Positions 1-5,957 of a stretch of 6,415 nt of DNA are shown in pieces. Below the pieces are notes generated by a model. The model was not told the origin of the DNA, did not search any database, and saw only the letters and a list, made by a program, of their open reading frames with translations. Origin of the DNA: Thiotrichaceae bacterium (GTDB lineage Bacteria; Pseudomonadota; Gammaproteobacteria; Thiotrichales; Thiotrichaceae); NCBI GenBank assembly GCA_027024625.1, contig JALVRY010000140.1:1-6415 (forward strand), read 5' to 3'. The stretch's first letter is position 1. Each line of letters starts with the position of its first letter. A program made the position numbers and the translations under genes.

Positions 1-1023
1 AACATCATGATCATCAAACACCATATAGGTTGAGACATTAGCCAATACTTTTCTTACATCAGATAAAGAGTCGGCAAAACCCTGTAAACTTTTCTCTGCT
101 TTTTTATAATCCTCTTCCCTTTCTTTGATAAAACCAATGAGATTTCCAATCGTTTTAGCAATATTAGGGGAGACTTTATTCACCAAATCCAAGACTTGCG
201 GACAATCATCCTCTAAATCAAGGTCAATATTAAGAGAGAGGTTACAGCGATTTCCAAACACATAAAGATACATCGCTGCATATTCATTAAAGCTTAATAA
301 ATGTCCATTTTTGGAGCTAGAGCTTAAACCTGATTTTTTCTTTATACGCTGCCTATCTTCAGGGAGCAAACCAAAGCCGAGTTCAGAATTAACGCCGTCA
401 ACTTTTTCTGGCAATGCAATGGATTCAGGAAAAATAAGTCCCACCTGTTCTTGGAGTAAATCCATCACAGGGTCTAATACATCATCCGCATATATTTGAT
501 CACCGCTTAAACACAATAATGAAGGTCGATTTGACACATCATGAAAATATGTTTGGATTTGTTGACCAAGTAGCGCTAATGAGTCTGATTTTTGGAATTT
601 ATCACGATCATTCTGAGAAAATCCGTGTGGCTTACGGCATGAGCCAAAGGCAATGGTATTCAGTGTATCAGGAATAATAAAACTTGGCTGTTGCTCACCG
701 TCATAACAAACATCAGATAAGTCTAAATAGCTTGGTGGATTACTTGCATTATTTTGAATCTTATAGTGGATAAGCTGATCCACTGGAAAATTATTTTTCT
801 TTCCCCGTAAGGATTTAACACGTAATAAAGTCACCCAGAGCGAGGCATTTTTACCCATTTGAAAACTTGGTGATTTGACTATCCTAGTCTCAAGTTTTGC
901 ACCATTACAAAACAACTCTAAGTTTAAATCAGGCTTTTCACTGCTTGCCAGCCAAACACAAACACTTTTCTTTTCAACACGCCTTACAATAGGACCTGCA
1001 AGTAAATAGGGGAGAGCTTCCAT
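1..1023 (-). CDS. PhoD-like metallophosphatase, N-terminal part (3' end beyond the left edge)
   Basis: An open frame runs from an ATG at 1023 to the window edge without a stop, giving 341 residues. The translation carries the hallmarks of PhoD/alkaline-phosphatase-D-like metallophosphatases: an N-terminal beta domain (about 1-100, starting MEALPYLLAGPIVRR), then FGSCRKPHG at 126-134, the metal-binding GDQIYADD at 174-181 and FDDHDV at 336-341, where the family normally continues into a TDDW-type motif. Members are metal-dependent phosphomonoesterases or phosphodiesterases; the substrate here is unknown. The start is well supported, with AAGGA at 1030-1034 six bases upstream of the ATG. Unlike classical PhoD, there is no twin-arginine or Sec signal peptide, so I infer a cytoplasmic protein. 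It lies 134 bp downstream of the YceI-like gene on the same strand, so co-transcription is possible but not shown. The C-terminal third or more is not visible. Confidence 0.85.
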   Translation of the reverse strand, partial: MEALPYLLAGPIVRRVEKKSVCVWLASSEKPDLNLELFCNGAKLETRIVKSPSFQMGKNASLWVTLLRVKSLRGKKNNFPVDQLIHYKIQNNASNPPSYLDLSDVCYDGEQQPSFIIPDTLNTIAFGSCRKPHGFSQNDRDKFQKSDSLALLGQQIQTYFHDVSNRPSLLCLSGDQIYADDVLDPVMDLLQEQVGLIFPESIALPEKVDGVNSELGFGLLPEDRQRIKKKSGLSSSSKNGHLLSFNEYAAMYLYVFGNRCNLSLNIDLDLEDDCPQVLDLVNKVSPNIAKTIGNLIGFIKEREEDYKKAEKSLQGFADSLSDVRKVLANVSTYMVFDDHDV

Positions 1024-1029
1024 GATTAT

Positions 1030-1034
1030 TCCTT
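1030..1034 (-). promoter_or_regulatory. Ribosome binding site of the PhoD-like gene
   Basis: On the minus strand this reads AAGGA, six bases before the ATG at 1023. It supports that codon as the true start of the phosphatase gene. Confidence 0.7.
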
Positions 1035-1157
1035 TTTATTATTTCCTTTAGACTTCTACTATTTAGAAACAAACAGGAACTTATGCAAGTTTTACCGTGT
1101 GTTAAGTTGATCCATTAGGATATTCTGCTCGATAGTTTCACTGCCCGAAAAACCTCC

Positions 1158-1754
1158 TTATTTTTTCTGCCTTAATCCCTCCAGATAAATATTCAACCAC
1201 AACTCACGAGACTGATAGCCTAAGCCGTAGGTCAAACCATAATCTGCCAAGGTGATTTTCAGCGTTCCTTCAAAACCGCGACGATAGCCTCCCCACGGAT
1301 CTCTACCAGAACCAATTTGTTTAATTGTCATACTAATTGGATGAGTCACGCCGTGTAGCGTTAACTCACCCTTTAAAATTGCCGTAGATTTGCCTGTCTT
1401 TGTATAAGAGCTGCTAACAAATTTTGCCTCTGGGAATTTATTCACTTCTAAAAAGTTTTTTCCTCGTAAGTGCTTATCCCGTTCTGCATGGTTTGAATTT
1501 ATGCTTGCCGTTTTCACTGTCATTTCAATTTTAGAGTTACTGGGGTTTTCTTTATCATAGCTAAACGTACCGTCAAACTTATCAAATCTTCCAACTAACC
1601 AGCTATAACCTAAATGTTTGATTTTAAATTGGATTGCAGCATGCATACCTGCTGTATCAATTTTATAGTCCTCCGCCGATATACTGTTAGAAAATAGTAT
1701 ACTTGAAAAGAATAAAGCAAAACTAATCGTTCGAATAGCATATAAAATTTTCAT
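1158..1754 (-). CDS. YceI-family periplasmic lipid-binding protein
   Basis: This encodes 198 residues from the ATG at 1754, close to E. coli YceI (191). The N-terminus is a typical Sec signal peptide: MKILYAIR, a hydrophobic core, then SISA at 24-27 before EDYKIDTAG, so the mature protein is periplasmic. The mature part matches the YceI lipocalin-like beta-barrel, with AAIQFKIKHLGYSWLVGRFDKFDGTFSYD, the NFLEVNKFPEAKF segment and LTLHGVTHPISM. The family binds polyisoprenoid-type lipids in a hydrophobic pocket; the physiological ligand here is unknown. Upstream ATGs at 1766 and 1769 and one at 1820 are in frame, but the last lies inside the palindromic element at 1800-1958 and places hydrophilic residues before the signal peptide. 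I prefer 1754 because the signal peptide then starts normally, although its Shine-Dalgarno sequence is weak. I found no convincing promoter. The PhoD-like gene follows on the same strand. Confidence 0.93.
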   Translation of the reverse strand: MKILYAIRTISFALFFSSILFSNSISAEDYKIDTAGMHAAIQFKIKHLGYSWLVGRFDKFDGTFSYDKENPSNSKIEMTVKTASINSNHAERDKHLRGKNFLEVNKFPEAKFVSSSYTKTGKSTAILKGELTLHGVTHPISMTIKQIGSGRDPWGGYRRGFEGTLKITLADYGLTYGLGYQSRELWLNIYLEGLRQKK

Positions 1755-1799
1755 TGTATTACCCATCATTTTATTATTTTTAAAGGACTTATCGTCTAG

Positions 1800-1958
1800 G
1801 AGGCTGTCTGAGAATAGCAAGCGTAGCGAAAATTTGACTGATTAGCACCTATTTTTTATTCAAATAAGGAGAATGGTTGTTCCCTTTGACGAATTTGAAC
1901 GGAAAATAGGTGCAATCAGGCAGATTTGCAGTAGCTTGTTCTATTCTCAGACAGCCTC
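1800..1958. mobile_element. MITE-like palindromic element 1 (159 bp)
   Basis: The ends are perfect inverted repeats: GAGGCTGTCTGAGAATAG at 1800-1817 and its exact reverse complement at 1941-1958. Symmetry extends three more bases on each side (1797 and 1961). The interior is also symmetric: GATTAGCACCTATTTT at 1840-1855 faces AAAATAGGTGCAATC at 1903-1917, and TTCAAAT at 1859-1865 faces ATTTGAA at 1893-1899, so nearly the whole element could fold into one long hairpin. The flanks read CTAG (1796-1799) and CTAA (1959-1962), a near-perfect 4-bp duplication resembling the YTAR targets of IS5-type elements. No transposase is encoded, so movement would need one supplied from elsewhere. The family assignment is an inference from end sequence and target only. 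It lies between divergent genes, 41 bp before the preferred YceI start with its CTAG flank included. Confidence 0.82.
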
Positions 1959-1980
1959 CTAAGAAGACTAGTACAATAAA

Positions 1981-2009
1981 TTGACCTTAGCGGAAAACCC
2001 TACTATACC
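1981..2009 (+). promoter_or_regulatory. Sigma70-type promoter of the metallopeptidase gene
   Basis: TTGACC at 1981-1986 matches the -35 consensus at five of six positions. After exactly 17 bp comes TATACC at 2004-2009, matching the -10 consensus at four of six. Transcription would begin near 2016, giving a leader of about 95 nt before the ATG at 2111. It lies just outside the right end of element 1. Identified by eye only. Confidence 0.55.
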
Positions 2010-2096
2010 TTTATTAATTGAATAAAAATTATACGAAGATCTCATCGTTTCTACGGTACTGGAGCGAGCAAAGGTCTCAAGCTCAATCTGCTTTAT

Positions 2097-2101
2097 GGAG
2101 G
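2097..2101 (+). promoter_or_regulatory. Strong ribosome binding site that fixes the peptidase start
   Basis: GGAGG lies nine bases upstream of ATG 2111, separated by an A-rich spacer. No comparable site precedes the in-frame TTG at 2018. This, with the promoter position, favours a 599-residue protein over the 630-residue alternative. Confidence 0.75.
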
Positions 2102-2110
2102 AAAAAAATA

Positions 2111-3910
2111 ATGGACAATACTGTGCCTATGGGGATGCTACTCCAAGATCCCTCAATCGAAGACTTGCATCAAAACTACCAATTCTCACTGGACAAAGAT
2201 TTTCTTATTGGAATGGCTTCAAGTAAATTTGTTGTACGAGATTCTGATGAACATGACAACCCACTCTTTGCTGAGCAATACTGGGAAGAGATGGACTTAT
2301 CCTACGAGGTGATGAATAAAAATAAGGATTACATCGATAACCCTCAGTTCCATCAAGTGAATGTGTTTGCTGTCGCTACACACACCCTTGATTTTGTTGA
2401 ATCATTACTCGGACGGGAAATGAAGTGGAAACATGGTGGGCCTTTGGTATTGCGTCCGCATGCAATACGAAACCAAGCCAACGCCTACTATAACCCACAA
2501 GCCCCCTCATTAAATTTTGGTTCGTTTCACTCGGACTTTCGCCGAACACCCATTTGGACATGTTTATCACATGACATTATTTCACATGAGTTAGGCCACG
2601 CTATTTTAGACTCATTTCGACCATTCTTTAACAGCTCAGAAGAAATTGATACAGGCGCACTACATGAATCCATTGGTGATTTACTATCACTATTTTGTGC
2701 CTTAGAACATCGCCCTGTGATTGAACGTGTCTTCCGCGATTCTCGTGGCGATGTGATGCAACCAACCATACTCACTAGCATGGCAGAAGAATTTGGACTC
2801 GGCATGCACGGGATCAACTTTCCATTTTTAAGGTCTGCTTTGCTTGGTTATAGCTATGATGAAGCTCCAGAGGAGGTACATGACAGATCAACGGTATGGA
2901 CATCTGCTATTTATGAAATATTTGCAGAGCTGGTTTATGAACTTATCCCAGCAGATACACAAGAAATTCTCAGTAATGCGCCAGAAGATGCCAATGATTT
3001 TGATGATTACTACAACAATGAAGAACACAAAAAGTGCTATGACAAGTTCTTCGAAGTCATTAAATCAGCCTCACGCCGTGTCAAAGGTATGATGTTACGC
3101 AGCCTACACGATGTACCACCGACAGGCGTCACCTTCCCTACTTTAGCAAGAGTACTCTACAACAGCGATGCACGCTTATTTCCAGATGATCCTATGCCCC
3201 GCGATATTGCTCGTGATATTTTTGAGGGTAGAATGCTCTGGGTTGAAGAAATCATGCTAGATGCTACTGACATCGGCACTGCATTTGCTGGTATGGATGA
3301 AGCTCGCCCCAGCGATTTGATGCGAGTTGTGTACGACTATGCCTATGAGCTACGTATTCCCATTGAAATGGGTGCTCAAATCATGTATCCCAAACTACGC
3401 ACTTCAACTCGCACAATTGACGGCAGCTTCGAAGGGCGTAGTAATGGTACGCAAACCATCACCGAACACCGTTTATACTATACCTATGAAATACTGATTG
3501 ATGGCTGCTATATAGGAGAAAATGGCGAGCCAGTCATGGGTATGGTCGCCATCACCAAAGGCGGTACATTAATCATGGATGAAAACTGGAATGCAATTCA
3601 ATTAGCAACCGACCCAGACTATTATCCCGATGATGAAGAAGGCGACCTACAAGCAGGCGACTCCCCCGCCGTGAATGCCTACCACCGAGCTGTTCGACGC
3701 TTTACCAAATTGCACCACCGCTCACTACGAGCCATTCGAGATGGTCATATCCACAGCAATGGTGAACTTGATAGCGGTCAGCACGCCTTTCCGTTTAACA
3801 TCGTTCCACAGGCCAGCGGCGCACCTCGCTTAATGCGTAGACAATGTAACCTGAGTGAACATCTTAAAAATATTTCAGACCGACACAAAGAGTTTCCATT
3901 TGATATTTAA
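2111..3910 (+). CDS. Gluzincin (thermolysin/fungalysin-like) zinc metallopeptidase without export signal
   Basis: 599 residues from ATG 2111. The zinc motif HELGH lies at 159-163 inside CLSHDIISHELGHAILDSF. It is followed 23 residues later by the third-ligand motif GALHESIGD, with E186 and D190 in the E-x3-D arrangement of the thermolysin and fungalysin families (M4/M36, clan MA(E)). EEVHDRSTVWTSAIYEIFAEL at about 254-274 resembles the segment holding the transition-state histidine, here probably H257. All catalytic elements appear intact. The region after about residue 415 is not recognised; it includes RLYYTYEILIDGCYIGENGEP and an acidic stretch DYYPDDEEGD. Related enzymes are mostly secreted preproproteins, but here the N-terminus (MDNTVPMGMLLQDPS) is hydrophilic, with no signal peptide or recognisable propeptide, so I infer an intracellular protein or non-Sec export. 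A start at TTG 2018 would add 31 residues but coincides with the predicted transcription start. Substrate unknown. Confidence 0.85.
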   Translation: MDNTVPMGMLLQDPSIEDLHQNYQFSLDKDFLIGMASSKFVVRDSDEHDNPLFAEQYWEEMDLSYEVMNKNKDYIDNPQFHQVNVFAVATHTLDFVESLLGREMKWKHGGPLVLRPHAIRNQANAYYNPQAPSLNFGSFHSDFRRTPIWTCLSHDIISHELGHAILDSFRPFFNSSEEIDTGALHESIGDLLSLFCALEHRPVIERVFRDSRGDVMQPTILTSMAEEFGLGMHGINFPFLRSALLGYSYDEAPEEVHDRSTVWTSAIYEIFAELVYELIPADTQEILSNAPEDANDFDDYYNNEEHKKCYDKFFEVIKSASRRVKGMMLRSLHDVPPTGVTFPTLARVLYNSDARLFPDDPMPRDIARDIFEGRMLWVEEIMLDATDIGTAFAGMDEARPSDLMRVVYDYAYELRIPIEMGAQIMYPKLRTSTRTIDGSFEGRSNGTQTITEHRLYYTYEILIDGCYIGENGEPVMGMVAITKGGTLIMDENWNAIQLATDPDYYPDDEEGDLQAGDSPAVNAYHRAVRRFTKLHHRSLRAIRDGHIHSNGELDSGQHAFPFNIVPQASGAPRLMRRQCNLSEHLKNISDRHKEFPFDI

Positions 3911-3923
3911 TATAGGCAATGCG

Positions 3924-3964
3924 GAAGTGTGTGCTAAACAAGAAATTTCAAAAGCACTCACTTC
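3924..3964. terminator. Hairpin between convergent genes, possible bidirectional terminator
   Basis: GAAGTGTGTGCT (3924-3935) pairs with AGCACTCACTTC (3953-3964) with one mismatch, around a 17-nt loop. It sits 14 bp after the peptidase stop and 65 bp beyond the stop of the convergent START gene, where a shared terminator is expected. Neither strand shows a T-run directly after the stem, so intrinsic termination is uncertain. Confidence 0.4.
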
Positions 3965-4029
3965 TATTGTGTAAAAAGTAGCCCCTATATCTGCATCTGC
4001 ATGCGCCTGTGGTTAATTTTCAGTCTCTT

Positions 4030-4725
4030 TTAAAACCCCAAAATTCTCCCACTCGCATCTCGCTTCATCTTTACATCTTTATATTGCTTAGAAGTCGCCT
4101 GTTTGCGTAGTTTTAACAATGTATTAAACGGCACATCAATCAATAAATTATTCACTAACCAACTCGGTAATTTCCCTGCGGGTTCTGTGTGTTGTGTCCA
4201 CACAACTTTAACCCCACCTTTCTTATTAGGTGTCAACTCATATACACCTTTTAATTTATTAACCATGATGTTTTTCGATTGGTTTACCGCATCACATGCC
4301 TTTAGTATTGAATTCTTACAAAAATTAGGCACAGCATTTAAGTGAACATACACCTTGTCACCCGACTGTATCGTCTTTGCATGAATCAATAAATCTCGAT
4401 CTGCCACAGGAAAAGGCATATTGATATTTTGATAATGATACCGCTCACTAACATTCACTGATTTAAGTAACTTAACCTTAGTACATTGATGATTCCAACT
4501 TGGATAATGAGCAAGGTCATTAAATACCGCCATGATGCTATCTAAACTTGCATCAATCATAACCTCACCCTTAATCTCACGAATTGGGGAACCTTGCACA
4601 GCACGAGTATAAATTTTAATCCCATTTTCATCCTTATCTAACCGCCAAACAGCCGCATAAGTCGATGAAAAAGAAGTCACAAAAAGAGAAAAGATGATTG
4701 ATATTTTTATTAGTAATTGTCTCAT
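4030..4725 (-). CDS. Exported START-domain lipid-binding protein
   Basis: 231 residues. A Sec signal peptide covers about 1-24 (MRQLLIKISIIFSLFV, then STYA before AVWRL), so the mature protein should be periplasmic or outer-membrane associated. The remainder is a single START domain (about 25-210). Recognisable pieces are WRLDKDENGIKIYTRAVQGS, a helix with DLAHYPSWNHQC, MPFPVADRDLLIHA at 103-116 (the family's P-x-P-V-x-x-R-D signature), and EPAGKLPSWLVNNLL at 181-195. START domains hold a hydrophobic ligand, usually a lipid, in a deep cavity; the ligand here cannot be told from sequence. C136 and C144 could form a disulphide, consistent with export. No Shine-Dalgarno sequence is evident before the ATG at 4725, and a TATAAA starts only about 17 bases before it, so the leader may be very short. 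Palindromic element 2 begins 45 bp upstream. It converges on the metallopeptidase gene. Confidence 0.9.
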   Translation of the reverse strand: MRQLLIKISIIFSLFVTSFSSTYAAVWRLDKDENGIKIYTRAVQGSPIREIKGEVMIDASLDSIMAVFNDLAHYPSWNHQCTKVKLLKSVNVSERYHYQNINMPFPVADRDLLIHAKTIQSGDKVYVHLNAVPNFCKNSILKACDAVNQSKNIMVNKLKGVYELTPNKKGGVKVVWTQHTEPAGKLPSWLVNNLLIDVPFNTLLKLRKQATSKQYKDVKMKRDASGRILGF

Positions 4726-4770
4726 GTAGAAAATTTTATAGAGTAATTGTAGTGATGGAGATTAGCTTAG

Positions 4771-4925
4771 GAACGTGCATAGAATAAATCGACAACTATA
4801 ACGCAGGATTATTGTTTCAAACTGAATAATCTCAGAGGCGCATAGTTACTCCACACAACGATTTGAGATCATTCAGTATGGGAGAATAAAACAAGTTAGA
4901 ATATCGATTTATTTCATGTACGTTC
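4771..4925. mobile_element. MITE-like palindromic element 2 (155 bp)
   Basis: The left end GAACGTGCATAGAATAAATC (from 4771) matches the reverse complement of the right end at 4904-4925 at 19 of 22 positions. An inner pair is ACTGAATAATCTCA at 4821-4834 facing TGAGATCATTCAGT at 4864-4877 (13 of 14). The direct repeat CTTAG abuts both ends (4766-4770 and 4926-4930). An alternative reading is an element at 4770-4926 with a 3-bp TTA duplication. No open reading frame or transposase is present. The ends are unlike those of element 1, so it would depend on a different transposase. It fills most of the gap between rapZ and the START-domain gene. The family is not recognised. Confidence 0.78.
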
Positions 4926-4976
4926 CTTAGAGCACAACAACAATAATCAGTTCCATTACTTGTCTATTAGTTTAAA

Positions 4977-4992
4977 TAAAGTGATCACTTTA
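4977..4992. promoter_or_regulatory. 16-bp perfect palindrome downstream of rapZ
   Basis: TAAAGTGATCACTTTA is a perfect palindrome ending 17 bp before the rapZ stop codon (downstream in the gene's direction). On the minus strand it could form a short stem with a GATC loop followed by TTTAAAC, a weak terminator-like arrangement. It could equally be a dimeric protein-binding site. Neither role is established. Confidence 0.35.
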
Positions 4993-5009
4993 CTTATCGA
5001 TGAGAGGGA

Positions 5010-5867
5010 TCAGTTTTGAACTAATTCTCTATGATGAACAATGACATCTTTTTTATATTTTATTTTAAATAGCTCAGCTAATTGTTCTGCAATATAAACT
5101 GATCGATGTCGCCCGCCTGTACAACCTACTGATACCGTCATATAGGCCTTTTGATTTGTTTCAAAACTAGGAATCCAGTTCTTTAGAAAATTTGAAATAT
5201 CATCAATCATTTGATGGACGCTATCGTGCTCCATCAGCCAATCCTTAATTTCATTATCTAAACCTGTAAACATACGAAGCTCATTTACCCAATATGGGTT
5301 GGGCAAACATCGCACATCAAAAATGTAGTCCGAATCACTTGGGGCTGAGTGCTTAAATCCGAATGATTGAAACATCAAGGAGATCCCCTGAATATCATCT
5401 TTGCAAAGCCTCTGCTTTAAAAAATGACTAAGTTGGTAAATATCAGTTTTTGAGGTATCTATACGCAAATCAGCAATACTTGAAATATCTTCAAGTAGTT
5501 TTCTTTCTCGATCAATTGCAATATCAAGCGAATGCTTATCATCAAAAAGTGGGTGTCGTCTACGCGTTTCATTATAGCGTTTTTTAATAATAGCGCTATC
5601 AGCATAAAGGTAAACGACATCTGTTTTAGTATATGTTGATTTAATATTTTTTATCAGCTGAGGAATACCTTTAATACTTTCCTCTCCACTTCTTACATCA
5701 ATACCAATCGCAATTTTCTTCTGTCGATCAATAATAGAAGTTTTCAAAAGTTCAGGTAGTAGTTCTGGTGGTATATTATCGATGCAATAATAGTTTTGAT
5801 CTTCTAACGTATTTAGAGCAAGTGTTTTTCCTGAACCAGAAATACCTGTAACGATAACAATATGCAT
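5010..5867 (-). CDS. rapZ: RNase adapter RapZ
   Basis: 285 residues (E. coli RapZ has 284), alignable by eye along its whole length. The N-terminal P-loop domain opens with MHIVIVTGISGSGKT (Walker A at 8-15), followed by ALNTLEDQNYYCIDNIPPELLPEL and the conserved IGIDVRS at 54-60. The C-terminal domain has FQSFGFKHSAPSDSDYIFDVRCLPNPYW at 166-193, TGLD at 201-204 and the family signature GCTGGRHRSVYIAEQLAELF at 248-267. In E. coli, RapZ senses glucosamine-6-phosphate, binds the small RNA GlmZ and directs it to RNase E, controlling GlmS synthesis; whether GlmZ-like RNAs exist here is unknown. The tail ends HHRELVQN and lacks the lysine/arginine cluster that ends the E. coli protein. The ATG at 5867 has only a weak AAGA ribosome site. 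The gene follows ptsN by 90 bp on the same strand, with no gene between. Confidence 0.97.
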   Translation of the reverse strand: MHIVIVTGISGSGKTLALNTLEDQNYYCIDNIPPELLPELLKTSIIDRQKKIAIGIDVRSGEESIKGIPQLIKNIKSTYTKTDVVYLYADSAIIKKRYNETRRRHPLFDDKHSLDIAIDRERKLLEDISSIADLRIDTSKTDIYQLSHFLKQRLCKDDIQGISLMFQSFGFKHSAPSDSDYIFDVRCLPNPYWVNELRMFTGLDNEIKDWLMEHDSVHQMIDDISNFLKNWIPSFETNQKAYMTVSVGCTGGRHRSVYIAEQLAELFKIKYKKDVIVHHRELVQN

Positions 5868-5957
5868 ATAATTCTTTTGATAAGCCGTGCAGAAAGCAAT
5901 GAGTCATTAGAGTCTATCTAATTATTATTATCAATAAATTGTTTATAAAATGGGTAT

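Noticed and set aside
311..499. 62-residue plus-strand reading frame
   Set aside because: It lies antisense within the PhoD-like coding frame, has no ribosome site and no recognisable features.
1043..1091. Possible minus-strand promoter TTGCAT-17-TAAATA before the phosphatase gene
   Set aside because: Each hexamer matches consensus at only about three of six positions, too weak to list in AT-rich DNA.
2376..3092. Three reading frames overlapping the peptidase (two antisense, one in another plus frame)
   Set aside because: All are shadows of a frame with intact catalytic motifs; their translations are low-complexity and unrelated to known families.
4103..4345. 80-residue plus-strand frame
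   Set aside because: It is antisense inside the START-domain gene and has no independent support.
1800..4925. Idea that the two palindromic elements are copies of one family or form a composite transposon around the peptidase
   Set aside because: Their terminal repeats and interiors are unrelated and the flanking duplications differ, so they cannot be paired ends of one unit.
5929..5941. Match to the IHF consensus (TATCAATAAATTG) between ptsN and rapZ
   Set aside because: The consensus is short and AT-rich, so chance matches in this composition are expected; there is no sigma54 promoter or other context nearby.
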